From: Pseudomonas inefficax
Lineage (GTDB): Bacteria > Pseudomonadota > Gammaproteobacteria > Pseudomonadales > Pseudomonadaceae
Direction of reading: 5' to 3'
DNA length: 39,133 bases
NCBI RefSeq assembly: GCF_900277125.1
Contig: NZ_OPYN01000035.1
Location: 1-39,133 of the forward strand
A program made the position numbers and the translations under genes. Below are positions 18,986 through 28,350 of this stretch, in pieces (the stretch's first letter is position 1; the number at the start of each line of letters is the position of its first letter). A model generated the notes under the pieces. The model saw only the letters and a list, made by a program, of their open reading frames with translations. It was not told the DNA's origin and did no database searches.

Positions 18986-19800
18986 GTGGCTTCGAGCAGC
19001 TGTTCCCCGGGACGCTGCCCAGGCTGGTGATGTTCGATCTGGACGGTACCCTGATCGACTCCGTGCCAGACCTGGCCGCTGCCGTGGACCGGATGCTGCT
19101 CGAACTGGGGCGCCCGCCTGCGGGCCTTGCGGCGGTGCGCCACTGGGTGGGCAACGGTGCCCAGGTGCTTGTGCGCCGGGCACTGGCCGGTGGCATCGAC
19201 CACGCTGGTGTAGACGATGCGCTGGCCGACCAGGCGCTGGCGCTGTTCATGGACGCCTATGCCGAAAGCCACGAACTGACCGTGGTCTACCCCGGTGTGC
19301 AGGACACCCTGCGCTGGTTGCGCAAGCAGGGCGTGGAAATGGCCCTGATCACCAACAAGCCCGAGCGTTTCGTTGGCCCGCTGCTGGACCAGATGAAGAT
19401 CGGCAACTACTTCCGCTGGATCATCGGTGGCGACACCCTGCCGCAGAAAAAGCCAGACCCTGCGGCGCTGCTGTTCGTCATGCAGATGGCCGGTGTTACC
19501 CCGCAGCAGTCGCTGTTCGTCGGCGATTCACGCAGCGACGTGCTGGCGGCCAAGGCGGCTGGCGTGCAGTGCGTGGGCCTGACCTACGGCTACAACCACG
19601 GGCGGCCGATCCACGACGAATCCCCCAGCCTGGTGATCGACGACCTGCGCGCACTGCTGCCCGGTTGCGCAGACCCGGCCACTGGGATAACGTTGGCGGA
19701 CCTTCAAGCCTCACAAGACAGAGAGTCCACCGTGGCGGTTACCGGCAAATTCTGGATGAAAGTCATCAAGGCCCTGGCCCGTTGGCGTTGGCGCGCCTGA
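18982..19800 (+). CDS. gph: Phosphoglycolate phosphatase Gph with a Trp-rich C-terminal tail
   Basis: HAD-superfamily phosphatase that removes 2-phosphoglycolate. The protein is 272 aa. The nucleophile motif is [11 protein letters not shown] (D19, D21), motif II is in LITNKPERF, Lys in PQKKPDP, and the acidic motif is FVGDSRSDV. The conserved HAD domain ends near DLRALLPG (about 231). The last ~40 residues look unrelated to the fold and finish [10 protein letters not shown]. Those codons coincide, in the same frame and with the same stop, with the trpE leader peptide (19732-19800). The tail may therefore be kept for trpE regulation rather than for phosphatase activity. It overlaps rpe by 4 nt and ends 69 nt before trpE. 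Confidence 0.95.
   Translation: MSGFEQLFPGTLPRLVMFDLDGTLIDSVPDLAAAVDRMLLELGRPPAGLAAVRHWVGNGAQVLVRRALAGGIDHAGVDDALADQALALFMDAYAESHELTVVYPGVQDTLRWLRKQGVEMALITNKPERFVGPLLDQMKIGNYFRWIIGGDTLPQKKPDPAALLFVMQMAGVTPQQSLFVGDSRSDVLAAKAAGVQCVGLTYGYNHGRPIHDESPSLVIDDLRALLPGCADPATGITLADLQASQDRESTVAVTGKFWMKVIKALARWRWRA
19732..19800 (+). CDS. trpE leader peptide (in frame inside the gph 3' end)
   Basis: Reads from GTG 19732 (GAGAG about 6 nt upstream) or from ATG 19756 ([14 protein letters not shown]) to TGA 19800. It has Trp codons in WRW, plus one more just before the internal Met. It aligns codon by codon with the trpGDC leader at 23523-23591, which has GTG and ATG at the same spacings and ends [14 protein letters not shown]. 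Such a peptide lets Trp-tRNA level set ribosome position. It is unusual in also being the Gph C-terminus. Independent initiation is unproven, since gph ribosomes pass over it anyway. Confidence 0.75.
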   Translation: MAVTGKFWMKVIKALARWRWRA

Positions 19801-19869
19801 CTTCCGCCTGCCGGCGCGTGCCGGCCCGTCCGTTTGCCTGACCTATTGCTGCTTGCCACGAGGCTACCC
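19801..19869 (+). promoter_or_regulatory. trpE attenuator region
   Basis: After the leader stop comes a GC-rich hairpin GCCGGC-GCGT-GCCGGC (19810-19825) followed by CCGTCCGTTTGCC, a weak T-run. The leader CGCGCC (19792-19797) is complementary to GGCGCG (19813-19818), so an alternative pairing could break the hairpin. The block TGCCGGCCCGTCCG...GTTTGCCT recurs after the trpG leader. These are the parts expected of an attenuator; no folding was computed. Confidence 0.6.
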
Positions 19870-21351
19870 ATGACCCGCGAAGAATTCCTGCGCCTGGCCG
19901 CTGCCGGCTACAACCGCATTCCCCTGGCCTGCGAAACCCTGGCCGACTTCGACACGCCGCTGTCGATCTACCTGAAACTGGCCGACCAGCCCAACTCGTA
20001 TCTGCTCGAATCGGTGCAGGGCGGCGAGAAGTGGGGCCGTTACTCGATGATCGGCCTGCCGTCGCGCACCGTGATGCGCGTGCACGGTTACCACGTCAGC
20101 ATCCTGCAGGATGGCGTTGAGGTGGAAAGCCACGACGTCGAAGACCCGCTAGCCTTCGTCGAAACCTTCAAGGACCGTTACAAGGTCGCCGATATCCCTG
20201 GCCTGCCGCGCTTCAACGGCGGCCTGGTCGGTTACTTCGGCTACGACTGCGTGCGCTATGTGGAAAAGCGCCTGGGCGCCAGCCCCAACCCGGACCCGCT
20301 GGGCGTGCCGGATATCCTTTTGATGGTGTCCGATGCAGTGGTGGTATTCGACAACCTGGCGGGCAAGATGCACGCGATCGTGCTGGTCGACCCGGCTGAA
20401 GAGCAGGCTTTCGAGCAGGGGCAGGCACGCCTGCAAGGCCTGCTGGAGACCCTGCGTCAGCCGATCACCCCACGCCGTGGTCTGGATCTGAGTGGCCCGC
20501 AGGCTGCCGAGCCGGAATTCCGCTCCAGCTATACCCGCGAGGATTACGAGAACGCCGTCGGCCGCATCAAGGAATACATCCTGGCCGGTGACTGCATGCA
20601 GGTGGTGCCGTCGCAACGCATGTCGATCGATTTCAAGGCTGCGCCAATCGACCTGTACCGCGCGCTGCGCTGCTTCAACCCGACGCCATACATGTACTTC
20701 TTCAACTTTGGCGACTTCCATGTGGTCGGCAGCTCGCCCGAGGTGCTGGTGCGCGTCGAGGACAACCTGGTAACCGTACGCCCGATTGCCGGCACCCGCC
20801 CGCGTGGTGCTACCGAAGAGGCCGACCGCGCGCTGGAAGACGACCTGCTGTCGGACGACAAGGAAATTGCCGAGCACCTGATGCTGATCGACCTGGGCCG
20901 TAACGACGTCGGGCGCGTGTCCTCGACCGGTAGCGTGCGCCTGACCGAGAAGATGGTAATCGAGCGTTATTCCAACGTGATGCACATTGTGTCCAACGTT
21001 ACCGGCCAGCTGCGCGAAGGGCTGACGGCAATGGACGCACTGCGGGCGATCCTGCCGGCCGGTACCTTGTCGGGTGCACCGAAGATTCGTGCGATGGAGA
21101 TCATCGACGAGCTGGAGCCGGTCAAGCGTGGGGTTTATGGTGGTGCCGTGGGTTACTTCGCGTGGAACGGCAACATGGATACCGCGATTGCCATCCGTAC
21201 TGCGGTGATCAAGGACGGTGAACTGCATGTGCAGGCCGGGGGCGGTATTGTTGCCGACTCGGTGCCGGCGCTGGAGTGGGAAGAGACCATCAACAAGCGC
21301 CGGGCGATGTTCCGCGCGGTGGCGCTGGCTGAGCAGACTTCGGCCAAATAA
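19870..21351 (+). CDS. trpE: Anthranilate synthase component I TrpE
   Basis: Chorismate-using subunit of anthranilate synthase, the first tryptophan-specific step, working with TrpG. The protein is 493 aa from ATG 19870, with ACGAGG 7 nt upstream; an earlier in-frame ATG at 19834 falls inside the leader region and is not favoured. The N-terminal [17 protein letters not shown] block carries the Trp feedback site. The chorismate-binding domain shows [44 protein letters not shown] and [11 protein letters not shown]. Its partner genes trpGDC are 2.4 kb away beyond estP, so matching control relies on the paired leaders. Confidence 0.97.
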   Translation: MTREEFLRLAAAGYNRIPLACETLADFDTPLSIYLKLADQPNSYLLESVQGGEKWGRYSMIGLPSRTVMRVHGYHVSILQDGVEVESHDVEDPLAFVETFKDRYKVADIPGLPRFNGGLVGYFGYDCVRYVEKRLGASPNPDPLGVPDILLMVSDAVVVFDNLAGKMHAIVLVDPAEEQAFEQGQARLQGLLETLRQPITPRRGLDLSGPQAAEPEFRSSYTREDYENAVGRIKEYILAGDCMQVVPSQRMSIDFKAAPIDLYRALRCFNPTPYMYFFNFGDFHVVGSSPEVLVRVEDNLVTVRPIAGTRPRGATEEADRALEDDLLSDDKEIAEHLMLIDLGRNDVGRVSSTGSVRLTEKMVIERYSNVMHIVSNVTGQLREGLTAMDALRAILPAGTLSGAPKIRAMEIIDELEPVKRGVYGGAVGYFAWNGNMDTAIAIRTAVIKDGELHVQAGGGIVADSVPALEWEETINKRRAMFRAVALAEQTSAK

Positions 21352-21373
21352 ATTGATTGGGGCTGCTGCGCAG

Positions 21374-21457
21374 CCCATCGCGACACAAGGCCGCTCCTAC
21401 AGGGGATCGCATTTTTTCGGCAATCGCCCTGTAGGAGCGGCCTTGTGTCGCGATGGG
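21374..21457. repeat. Perfect 30-bp inverted REP pair after trpE
   Basis: 21374-21403 (CCCATCGCGACACAAGGCCG then CTCCTACAGG) and 21428-21457 are exact reverse complements, flanked by further stems GGGGCTGCTGCGCAGCCC and GGGCCGCCAAGCGGCCCC. It lies between convergent trpE and estP and probably ends both transcripts. Confidence 0.92.
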
Positions 21458-21477
21458 CCGCCAAGCGGCCCCAAAAT

Positions 21478-23358
21478 TCAGAAGTCCACACTAACTCCCA
21501 AACTCACCCCCTGCTGCGTCAACTCATCACTCTTGCGCCAGTTGTAGTTACCGCGCAAATGCAGCCCCGCCACCACTTCATGGCTCACCCCCAGGCTCGC
21601 CCGGGTCAGGTCGCTGTGCGGCGTATACCCAGTCAGGGTGAAGTCATTCGCCGGCAGGCTGGTCAGGTGCATCGTCACATCCTGCTGGTCATCCTCGAAC
21701 TCATGCTCCTGCGCCACTTCGGCGAACAGCCGGGTACTCGGCAGCACCTGCACACTGCCCAGCAACCCCACGCCCAAACGGCGTGATGTACGTTCCTGAT
21801 CATCGAAGCCCAGCGCCGTCGAGCGCCCGCTTTTCTCGTCATAGCCATCCACCTTCACCCGCGCGTAGTCGGCGCTGATGAACGGCGCCAGCTGCCAGCT
21901 GCTGCTCTCAGCCGCCAGGTTGTAGCCCAACCGCCCCGACATCGCCCAGGCTTCGCCATCGGTATCACCCTTTTCGCTGCGGTCGTTCACGCCAAGGGCG
22001 AAGGTGCGCTTGAGGTCGCTGTAGTCCAGGTGCCCGGCGGTCAGCGCCGCGTCGGCCCACCAGCGGTCCTGGCGGTATTGGGCGAAGACGCTGGCAAGGT
22101 AGCTGTCCAGCTTGTAGTCCGAGTCCTGTTCGCCGGCTTCCAGCTTCTGCCGGTACACGCCGCCGGCCAGGCCCAGGCGCCAGGCGTCATTCAGGCGGTA
22201 GCTGCCGCCCAGGGTCAGGTTGTAGCCCCGGCCGTCACCGCTGGCCGCGCTGCGTTGGCCGTCGTAGTCCAGGTCCTGGGCGCCGCTGGCGACAAAGGCT
22301 TGCCACTGGCCCACCGCCTGCCAGGGTGTCTGCCACTGGTTGCGCAGTTCGTCCTGGTGGGCGCGCACGCTGGCGTGGGCCATTTCGGGCAGCAGCGTCA
22401 GTTCCCATGGGGCGGAAAGGATCGAGTAGGCGTAATCGGCGATCAATTGCTGGCCGGCGATGGTCGGGTGCACCGAGTCGTTGAACAGCAGCTTGGTCGG
22501 GTCCGGCGTGGCGCCGTTGGCACCATACACCGGGTTTTCCACGCATCCCTCACCGCTGTAGCAGGTGCCAACCAGGTTCTGGCCGCTGGCCAGGCCGAAC
22601 TGCTCGGGGCTGGCCAATGCCTCGCTCAGCAGCACGGGGATGTTCAGCGGAATGATCTCGGCATCGATCTGCCCCAGCTGGCTGAGCAGCGACTGGTTGA
22701 ACGCGCCGGATAGTAGCGACAGCGGGCCTTGTTGCGGCGTACCGCTGAAGTTCGGTGTTTGCCCGAGGTCGGGCAGCAGCCAGACCATGATGTAGCGGGC
22801 GCCGCCTTGCTGCAGGGCCTGCGCGCTGGCGGCCAGGCGGGAACCGGCGGCCACGGCGTCGGCCGGGCTGTTGACCAGGCCTTGCAGGAAGTCATTGCCG
22901 CCGCCGGTCAGGTAGTACAGCGCGTTGGGGTCGGCACGCAGGCCGTTGGCCAGGTAGCCCGGTCTGTCACGCAGTACCAGCCCGGCCCCGGGGCGCCCTG
23001 GTGGGATGATGGTTTCGGATGTGGTGGTGATCGAATCCAGAATCTGCTGGGTGGTGTAACCGCCAACTGCCCAGTTGTTGCCATCAGGCACCCCAAGGAT
23101 GGGGTTGATCGGCGAGGTGGAGGGGCCAAGTTCAGCCGGGTCCACGCCCAATCGTCCGCCCAGGATCATGGGTGACACGGGCGCATAATTGCCATTGGCA
23201 TCGCGGTTGGTGAACCGTATGCCGCCAAACTGCCCCGAGTCGCTGAGGCTGTCGCCGAACACGATCATGCTGGAGTAGGGCGACGGTGCCGCGAACGCCT
23301 GGCTGCAGGCCAGCGCCAGTGAGGCGAGGGTAAAGCGCAGGAATGGTGCTTTTCGCAT
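21478..23358 (-). CDS. estP: GDSL-family autotransporter esterase (EstP/EstA type)
   Basis: Outer-membrane-anchored esterase. The protein is 626 aa: signal peptide ending SQAFA (23), an SGNH/GDSL passenger (about 27-320) and a C-terminal autotransporter beta-barrel (about 345-626) ending with the outer-membrane signature LGVSVDF. Catalytic residues can be placed: Ser37 in [10 protein letters not shown], oxyanion N155 in GGGNDF, and D294/H297 in NDSVHPT. P. putida EstP and P. aeruginosa EstA have this architecture; the latter is linked to rhamnolipid production and motility. RBS AAGGATG is close upstream of ATG 23358. It splits trpE from trpGDC but is on the other strand, so not part of a trp operon. 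Confidence 0.95.
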   Translation of the reverse strand: MRKAPFLRFTLASLALACSQAFAAPSPYSSMIVFGDSLSDSGQFGGIRFTNRDANGNYAPVSPMILGGRLGVDPAELGPSTSPINPILGVPDGNNWAVGGYTTQQILDSITTTSETIIPPGRPGAGLVLRDRPGYLANGLRADPNALYYLTGGGNDFLQGLVNSPADAVAAGSRLAASAQALQQGGARYIMVWLLPDLGQTPNFSGTPQQGPLSLLSGAFNQSLLSQLGQIDAEIIPLNIPVLLSEALASPEQFGLASGQNLVGTCYSGEGCVENPVYGANGATPDPTKLLFNDSVHPTIAGQQLIADYAYSILSAPWELTLLPEMAHASVRAHQDELRNQWQTPWQAVGQWQAFVASGAQDLDYDGQRSAASGDGRGYNLTLGGSYRLNDAWRLGLAGGVYRQKLEAGEQDSDYKLDSYLASVFAQYRQDRWWADAALTAGHLDYSDLKRTFALGVNDRSEKGDTDGEAWAMSGRLGYNLAAESSSWQLAPFISADYARVKVDGYDEKSGRSTALGFDDQERTSRRLGVGLLGSVQVLPSTRLFAEVAQEHEFEDDQQDVTMHLTSLPANDFTLTGYTPHSDLTRASLGVSHEVVAGLHLRGNYNWRKSDELTQQGVSLGVSVDF

Positions 23359-23522
23359 CGGTGAACATCCTTTTCCTTGTATTTATGAAGGATTGCCCGA
23401 TCGACCTTAGCAAATCGCGGTGCATCCCTCCCAAGTCCATTCGTTTCCCCGTGTTTACGGGCATATTGCGCCCGCCGCGCCGGTAGGCTACTGTGCCGGG
23501 ACGTATGAGCGAGACCTATCCT
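23359..23522. promoter_or_regulatory. Divergent estP / trpGDC promoter region
   Basis: This must hold the promoters of both estP (minus) and the trp leader transcript (plus). A small dyad CCCGT-GTTT-ACGGG (23448-23461) lies about 60 nt before the leader. I see no convincing -35/-10 pair. Confidence 0.3.
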
Positions 23523-23591
23523 GTGTTGATCGTCAGCAAACTCTTGATGCGCGTAATCAAGGCCCACGCCCGTTGGCGTTGGCGCGCCTGA
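23523..23591 (+). CDS. trpGDC leader peptide
   Basis: Short ORF from GTG 23523 (or ATG 23547, [14 protein letters not shown]) to TGA 23591, with GCGAGAC upstream. The two Trp codons in WRW and the surrounding codons match the trpE leader almost base for base (ATCAAGGCCC then CGTTGGCGTTGGCGCGCCTGA). Unlike the trpE copy it does not overlap another gene. It should act as the Trp-responsive leader for trpG-trpD-trpC. Confidence 0.75.
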   Translation: MLIVSKLLMRVIKAHARWRWRA

Positions 23592-23727
23592 CTTTATCCC
23601 CTGCCGGCCCGTCCGGCCCGCCCCCGTTTGCCTTCCTGTCTACCGCCCCTTGTGGCAAAGCCGCGCCTGTTGGCTGGTGCAGAAAGGTTCGAATTCTGAA
23701 GTCAGTAGATTCAAGAGGTTTAACCCG
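23592..23727 (+). promoter_or_regulatory. trpGDC attenuator and leader
   Basis: A hairpin GCCGG-CCCGT-CCGGC (23603-23617) is followed by CGCCCCCGTTTGCC, sharing the TGCCGGCCCGTCCG and GTTTGCCT blocks with the trpE leader. A second possible stem joins TTTGCC (23627-23632) with GGCAAA about 25 nt later. RBS AAGAGG precedes the trpG ATG. The termination step is inferred from the parallel with trpE. Confidence 0.55.
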
Positions 23728-24321
23728 ATGTTACTGATGATCGACAATTACGACTCATTCACTTACAACGTCGTTCAGTACCTTGGCGAGCTGGGTGCCG
23801 AGGTAAAGGTCATTCGCAATGACGAAATGACCATTGCCCAGATCGAAGCCCTCGCCCCCGAGCGCATCGTCGTGTCGCCCGGCCCATGCACGCCGAGCGA
23901 GGCGGGCGTATCCATCGAGGCCATCCTGCACTTTGCCGGCAAGCTGCCGATTCTCGGTGTATGCCTGGGCCATCAGTCCATCGGCCAGGCCTTTGGCGGT
24001 GATGTGGTACGTGCCCGCCAGGTGATGCACGGCAAGACCAGCCCGGTACATCATCGTGACCTGGGCGTGTTCACCGGCCTCAACAACCCTTTGACCGTGA
24101 CCCGTTACCACTCGCTGGTGGTAAAGCGCGAAACCTTGCCAGAGTGCTTGGAAGTGACCGCCTGGACCGCCCATGCTGACGGTTCGGTCGACGAGATCAT
24201 GGGCCTGCGCCACAAGACGCTGAATATCGAGGGGGTGCAATTCCATCCCGAGTCGATCCTGACCGAACAGGGCCACGAACTGTTCGCCAACTTCCTCAAG
24301 CAGACCGGCGGCCGCCGCTAA
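23728..24321 (+). CDS. trpG: Anthranilate synthase component II TrpG (glutamine amidotransferase)
   Basis: Supplies ammonia from glutamine to TrpE. The protein is 197 aa, a class I amidotransferase: [19 protein letters not shown] start, catalytic C79 in [10 protein letters not shown], and the His/Glu pair in VQFHPESIL near 170. The ATG at 23728 has AAGAGG upstream; the longer open frame before it is leader sequence. The gene is followed 9 nt later by trpD. A PabA role cannot be excluded from sequence alone, but the trpGDC context favours tryptophan synthesis. Confidence 0.97.
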   Translation: MLLMIDNYDSFTYNVVQYLGELGAEVKVIRNDEMTIAQIEALAPERIVVSPGPCTPSEAGVSIEAILHFAGKLPILGVCLGHQSIGQAFGGDVVRARQVMHGKTSPVHHRDLGVFTGLNNPLTVTRYHSLVVKRETLPECLEVTAWTAHADGSVDEIMGLRHKTLNIEGVQFHPESILTEQGHELFANFLKQTGGRR

Positions 24322-24330
24322 GGATCGAAC

Positions 24331-25380
24331 ATGGATATCAAGAGCGCGTTGAGCCGTATCGTCGGCCAACTGGACCTTTCAACCGAAGAAATGCGCGACG
24401 TCATGCGCCAGATCATGACTGGCCAGTGCAGCGAAGCGCAGATCGGCGCCTTCCTGATGGGCATGCGCATGAAGAGCGAAAGCATCGACGAGATCGTCGG
24501 TGCGGTGTCGGTGATGCGCGAGCTGGCCGAAAAGGTCGAACTGCAAAGCCTCGATGGCGTGGTCGATATCGTCGGTACCGGCGGTGATGGCGCCAATATC
24601 TTCAACGTGTCCACCGCCTCGTCGTTCGTCCTGGCGGCGGCGGGTTGCACCGTTGCCAAGCATGGCAACCGCGCGGTGTCGGGCAAGAGCGGCAGTGCCG
24701 ACCTGCTGGAAGCCGCCGGTATTTACCTTAACCTGACGCCAACCCAGGTGGCCCGCTGCATCGACAGCCTGGGCATCGGCTTCATGTTCGCGCAAAGCCA
24801 CCATTCGGCCATGAAGCACGCTGCCGGCCCGCGTCGCGACCTGGGGCTGCGTACCCTGTTCAACATGCTCGGCCCGCTTACGAATCCGGCCGGGGTGAAG
24901 CACCAGGTGGTCGGCGTGTTCGCTCAGGCCCTGTGCCGCCCGTTGGCGGAAGTACTGCAGCGCCTGGGCAGCAAGCACGTGCTGGTGGTGCACTCGAAGG
25001 ACGGCCTGGACGAGTTCAGCCTGGCTGCGCCTACTTTTGTCGCCGAATTGAAGAATGGCGAGATCACCGAATACTGGGTAGAGCCGGAAGACCTCGGCAT
25101 GAAGAGCCAGAGCTTGCACGGCCTGGCCGTCGAGAACCCGCAGGCGTCGCTGGAGCTGATCCGCGATGCGTTGGGCCGGCGCAAGACCGAAAACGGCCAG
25201 AAGGCCGCCGAGATGATCGTGCTCAATGCGGGCGCGGCGCTGTATGCCGCTGACCATGCCATGAGCCTGAAAGCCGGTGTGGAACTGGCCCACGACGTAC
25301 TGCACACCGGGCTGGCCTGGGAGAAGCTGCAGGAGCTGGGTGCCTTTACTGCAGTATTCAAGGTGGAGAACGAAGCATGA
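24331..25380 (+). CDS. trpD: Anthranilate phosphoribosyltransferase TrpD
   Basis: Joins anthranilate to PRPP, giving phosphoribosyl-anthranilate. The protein is 349 aa: an N-terminal helical domain ([19 protein letters not shown]), the PRPP/diphosphate loop [33 protein letters not shown], and [20 protein letters not shown] for anthranilate binding. The stop overlaps the trpC start (ATGA), so trpD and trpC are coupled. Confidence 0.97.
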   Translation: MDIKSALSRIVGQLDLSTEEMRDVMRQIMTGQCSEAQIGAFLMGMRMKSESIDEIVGAVSVMRELAEKVELQSLDGVVDIVGTGGDGANIFNVSTASSFVLAAAGCTVAKHGNRAVSGKSGSADLLEAAGIYLNLTPTQVARCIDSLGIGFMFAQSHHSAMKHAAGPRRDLGLRTLFNMLGPLTNPAGVKHQVVGVFAQALCRPLAEVLQRLGSKHVLVVHSKDGLDEFSLAAPTFVAELKNGEITEYWVEPEDLGMKSQSLHGLAVENPQASLELIRDALGRRKTENGQKAAEMIVLNAGAALYAADHAMSLKAGVELAHDVLHTGLAWEKLQELGAFTAVFKVENEA

Positions 25381-26210
25381 GTGTGCCGACGGTGCTGGAA
25401 AGGATCATTGCCCGCAAGTTTCAGGAAGTGGCTGAGCGCAGCGCGCGCGTCAGCCTCGCCGAACTGGAGGGTCTGGCCAAGGCTGCCGACGCTCCGCGTG
25501 GCTTTGCCAAAGCCCTGATCGAGCAAGCTGCGCGCAAGCAGCCGGCGGTAATTGCCGAAATCAAGAAGGCGTCGCCGAGCAAGGGTGTGATTCGCGACCA
25601 TTTCGTGCCGGCGGAAATCGCTGTCAGCTACGAGAAGGGCGGGGCAACTTGCCTGTCGGTGCTGACCGATGTGGATTACTTCCAGGGCGCCGACGAGTAC
25701 CTGCAGCAGGCCCGAGCGGCGGTGTCGCTGCCGGTGATCCGCAAGGACTTCATGGTTGACCCGTACCAGATCGTCGAGGCCCGAGCGCTGGGCGCGGACT
25801 GTGTGCTGCTGATCGTGTCGGCGCTGGATGATGTGAAGATGGCCGAGCTGGCGGCTACGGCCAAGGATGTCGGCCTCGACGTGCTGGTGGAAGTGCACGA
25901 CGGCGATGAACTGGAGCGCGCGTTGAAAACCCTGGATACACCGCTGGTGGGGGTGAACAACCGCAACCTGCACACCTTCGAGGTCAGCCTGGAAACCACC
26001 CTAGACCTGCTGCCACGTATTCCGCGTGATCGCCTGGCGATTACCGAGAGCGGCATCTTGAACCGGGCCGATGTGGAGCTGATGACGATCAATGAGGTCT
26101 ATTCATTCCTGGTGGGTGAGGCGTTTATGCGCGCCGAGCAGCCAGGGCTGGAACTGCAGCGGTTGTTCTTCCCGGAACAGGTGAAGAAGACTGTTCAGCA
26201 ACTGGACTGA
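25377..26210 (+). CDS. trpC: Indole-3-glycerol-phosphate synthase TrpC
   Basis: Ring closure and decarboxylation of CdRP to indole-3-glycerol phosphate; (beta/alpha)8 barrel. The protein is 277 aa. Active-site motifs are [46 protein letters not shown] and ITESGI. It is a stand-alone TrpC without a fused TrpF, as usual in pseudomonads. Last gene of trpGDC, followed by an intrinsic terminator. Confidence 0.97.
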   Translation: MSVPTVLERIIARKFQEVAERSARVSLAELEGLAKAADAPRGFAKALIEQAARKQPAVIAEIKKASPSKGVIRDHFVPAEIAVSYEKGGATCLSVLTDVDYFQGADEYLQQARAAVSLPVIRKDFMVDPYQIVEARALGADCVLLIVSALDDVKMAELAATAKDVGLDVLVEVHDGDELERALKTLDTPLVGVNNRNLHTFEVSLETTLDLLPRIPRDRLAITESGILNRADVELMTINEVYSFLVGEAFMRAEQPGLELQRLFFPEQVKKTVQQLD

Positions 26211-26217
26211 TCAAATG

Positions 26218-26243
26218 AAGCCGGCGTTTTTGCCGGCTTTTTT
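26218..26243 (+). terminator. Intrinsic terminator of trpGDC
   Basis: AAGCCGGC-GTTTTT-GCCGGC followed by TTTTTT, 8 nt after the trpC stop: a short strong stem plus a six-T run. Confidence 0.93.
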
Positions 26244-26263
26244 GTATGCCTGCCATGGCCCTA

Positions 26264-26353
26264 TTCGCGGGTGAACCCGCTCCCACAGGATAACCACGGT
26301 GTTCAAGACCTGTGGAGTACCTGTGGGAGCGGGCGAGCCCGCGAAGAGGCCGG
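26264..26353. repeat. REP pair, TTCGCGGG...CCCGCTCCCACAGG type
   Basis: The left unit TTCGCGGGTGAACCCGCTCC(CACAGG) (26264-26289) and the inverted right unit CCTGTGGGAGCGGGCGAGCC(CGCGAAGAGGCCGG) (26320-26353) face each other, with a partial CCTGTGGAGTA copy between them. It lies between trpC and the ligase-like gene. Confidence 0.88.
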
Positions 26354-26378
26354 TGAAAAAAACAACATAGGTGGATCA

Positions 26379-27083
26379 ATGACCGATCAACCCCTGGCCC
26401 TGACCGTCGAACAAGGCTTGCACGCCGAACAGGAACTGCTGGCCGCCGTCTGCCGCGGCGAGCGCGACAGTGGCGTGCTGTTCTGGCGCCCGACCGACCA
26501 CGCACTGGTCATGCCCCGGCGCATGAGCCGCCTGGACAATTTCGAAGCCGCCTGCGCGGAGCTGGCAATTGCCGGTTGGCCGGTGCTGCTGCGCGAAACC
26601 GGCGGCGAGCCAGTGCCGCAGTCACACGCCACGGTGAACGTCGCCCTGGTCTATGTAGCCCCCCGCAGCGAAGGCGATCACGGCCGTATCGAAAATGCCT
26701 ACGAGCGCTTGTGCCTGCCGCTGTGCGATGTGCTGCGCGAGTGGGGCGGGGTGGCGTCGGTGGGCGAAATCGACGGCGCTTTCTGCGATGGTCGCTACAA
26801 CGTCAACCTTAATGGCCGCAAGCTGGTGGGCACTGCCCAGCGCTGGCGCCAAGGGCTGGGCGGCAAGCGCCCGGTGGTGCTGGTGCACGGTGCGCTGCTG
26901 CTGGACAACGAGCGTGAATCGATGGTGGCGGCGGTCAACCGTTTCAACGAGTGCTGCGACTTGGAACAACGCTGCCGCGCCGATGCGCACATCGCCCTGC
27001 ATGAGGTAGCGCCCGCGGCCCCATGGTTCGAGCGTCTGTCGCAGGCCTATGCCACGGTGCTGGCTGACCTGCCCAAGGACTAG
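26379..27083 (+). CDS. Lipoate-protein ligase A family protein
   Basis: 234-aa protein of the BPL/LplA/LipB fold. N-terminal [20 protein letters not shown] and [18 protein letters not shown] resemble the LplA entry region. The Lys expected to bind acyl-adenylate is present as K148 in [16 protein letters not shown]. It lacks the C-terminal accessory domain of E. coli LplA. Lipoate or octanoyl transfer is a family-level prediction; the substrate protein is unknown. RBS AGGTGG precedes ATG 26379. Its stop codon shares CTAG with the stop of crp on the other strand. Confidence 0.8.
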   Translation: MTDQPLALTVEQGLHAEQELLAAVCRGERDSGVLFWRPTDHALVMPRRMSRLDNFEAACAELAIAGWPVLLRETGGEPVPQSHATVNVALVYVAPRSEGDHGRIENAYERLCLPLCDVLREWGGVASVGEIDGAFCDGRYNVNLNGRKLVGTAQRWRQGLGGKRPVVLVHGALLLDNERESMVAAVNRFNECCDLEQRCRADAHIALHEVAPAAPWFERLSQAYATVLADLPKD

Positions 27084-27724
27084 CGGGTACCGTAGACCAC
27101 CATGGTCTTGCCTTTGACCTGCACCAGGCTGCGCTCTTCAAGGTCCTTGAGGACGCGGCCGACCATTTCCCGCGAGCAACCGACGATGCGGCCGATTTCC
27201 TGACGAGTGATCTTGATCTGCATGCCGTCGGGGTGGGTCATGGCGTCGGGTTGCTTGCACAGTTCCAGCAGGCAGCGGGCGACACGCCCGGTAACGTCGA
27301 AGAATGCCAGGTCGCCGACCTTGCGCGTGGTGTTGCGCAGGCGCTGGGCCATCTGGCTGCCCAGAGCGTAGAGGATTTCCGGGTCCTGGCGCGCCAATTC
27401 GCGAAACTTCTCATAACTGATTTCGGCTACTTCGCATTCGGTCTTGGCGCGCACCCAGGCACTGCGTTGCTGATCGCCTTCGGCTGGTTCGAACAGGCCC
27501 AGCTCGCCGAAGAAGTCGCCACTGTTCAGGTAGGCGATGATCATTTCATGGCCGTTGTCGTCCTCGATGAGAATGGTGACCGAGCCCTTGATGATGAACG
27601 ACAGTGTCTCGGCCCGGTCGCCGGCGCAGATGATATTGCTTTTGGCGGTATAGCGACGGCGCTGGCAGTGCACCAGCAGCTTGTCGATGTTCTTGATCTT
27701 GGCGGGTAGGGCGGAAGCAACCAT
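27080..27724 (-). CDS. crp: cAMP receptor protein-like regulator Crp/Vfr
   Basis: Cyclic-AMP-dependent transcription factor. The protein is 214 aa, the length of P. aeruginosa Vfr and P. putida Crp, and reads closely like Vfr through [27 protein letters not shown] (72-78) with R87/S88 for cAMP, and the helix-turn-helix [20 protein letters not shown] (173-192). The ATG at 27724 (AGGA 8 nt upstream) gives [17 protein letters not shown]. In-frame upstream codons (MRHIEQDF...) extend into the promoter region and are not favoured. It converges tail to tail with the ligase-like gene. Confidence 0.95.
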   Translation of the reverse strand: MVASALPAKIKNIDKLLVHCQRRRYTAKSNIICAGDRAETLSFIIKGSVTILIEDDNGHEMIIAYLNSGDFFGELGLFEPAEGDQQRSAWVRAKTECEVAEISYEKFRELARQDPEILYALGSQMAQRLRNTTRKVGDLAFFDVTGRVARCLLELCKQPDAMTHPDGMQIKITRQEIGRIVGCSREMVGRVLKDLEERSLVQVKGKTMVVYGTR

Positions 27725-27916
27725 CACGAAATCCTGTTCGATATGACGCATAGGCTTTTTTATAAAGGTTGGCTGGCGGTGCGCGCCAGTCATTTGGCGC
27801 CAGCTTATCAGACACTACAGGATGTTTCGGTACTAAACCGACACGACTCGTACTTTTCCCACAGCCGCACAAGGTCTAAGCTGACACCCTTTTCCGTAAA
27901 TCAGGAGTCCGGGTAG
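27725..27916. promoter_or_regulatory. Divergent crp / osmC-like promoter region
   Basis: 192 bp between divergent starts. GATAAG-like and TCTAAG-like -10 candidates exist on the minus and plus strands, but no clear -35. I see no good TGTGA-N6-TCACA Crp site, so autoregulation is not evident from sequence. Confidence 0.3.
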
Positions 27917-28345
27917 ATGAAGGCACGTATCCAGTGGGCCGGTGAGGCGATGTTCCTCGGCGAATCGGGGAGCGGCCATGTCGTCGTGATGGACGGCCCG
28001 CCCGAGGCCGGCGGCCGCAACCTGGGCGTGCGCCCGATGGAAATGCTGTTGCTGGGCCTGGGTGGCTGCAGCAGCTTTGATGTGGTCAGCATTCTGAAGA
28101 AGTCGCGCCAGGCGGTGGAAAGCTGTGAGGCGTTCCTGGAGGCCGAGCGTGCCAGCGAAGACCCGAAGGTGTTTACCCAGATACACATGAACTTCGTGGT
28201 GAAGGGGCGTGGGCTGAAGGAAAGCCAGGTCAAGCGTGCGGTGGAGCTGTCGGCGGAGAAGTATTGCTCGGCTTCGATCATGCTCGAGCGTGCCGGGGTT
28301 GAGATTACCCACGGGTACCAGATTGTAGAGCTAGGTCAAGGCTGA
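27917..28345 (+). CDS. OsmC/Ohr-family protein
   Basis: 142-aa OsmC-fold protein. The two conserved cysteines are C51 (LLGLGGCSSFDVV) and C117 (EKYCSASIML), spaced as in the peroxidase-type members that reduce organic or inorganic peroxides. It belongs to the YhfA-like branch often found beside crp in proteobacteria; the exact substrate is unknown. RBS AGGAG precedes ATG 27917. It is divergent from crp, so shared control is possible. Confidence 0.87.
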   Translation: MKARIQWAGEAMFLGESGSGHVVVMDGPPEAGGRNLGVRPMEMLLLGLGGCSSFDVVSILKKSRQAVESCEAFLEAERASEDPKVFTQIHMNFVVKGRGLKESQVKRAVELSAEKYCSASIMLERAGVEITHGYQIVELGQG

Positions 28346-28350
28346 CATCT

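Noticed and set aside
27725..27793. N-terminal extension of Crp (MTGAHRQP...MRHIEQDF)
   Set aside because: The Vfr-like start at 27724 has its own ribosome-binding site and the expected 214-residue length.
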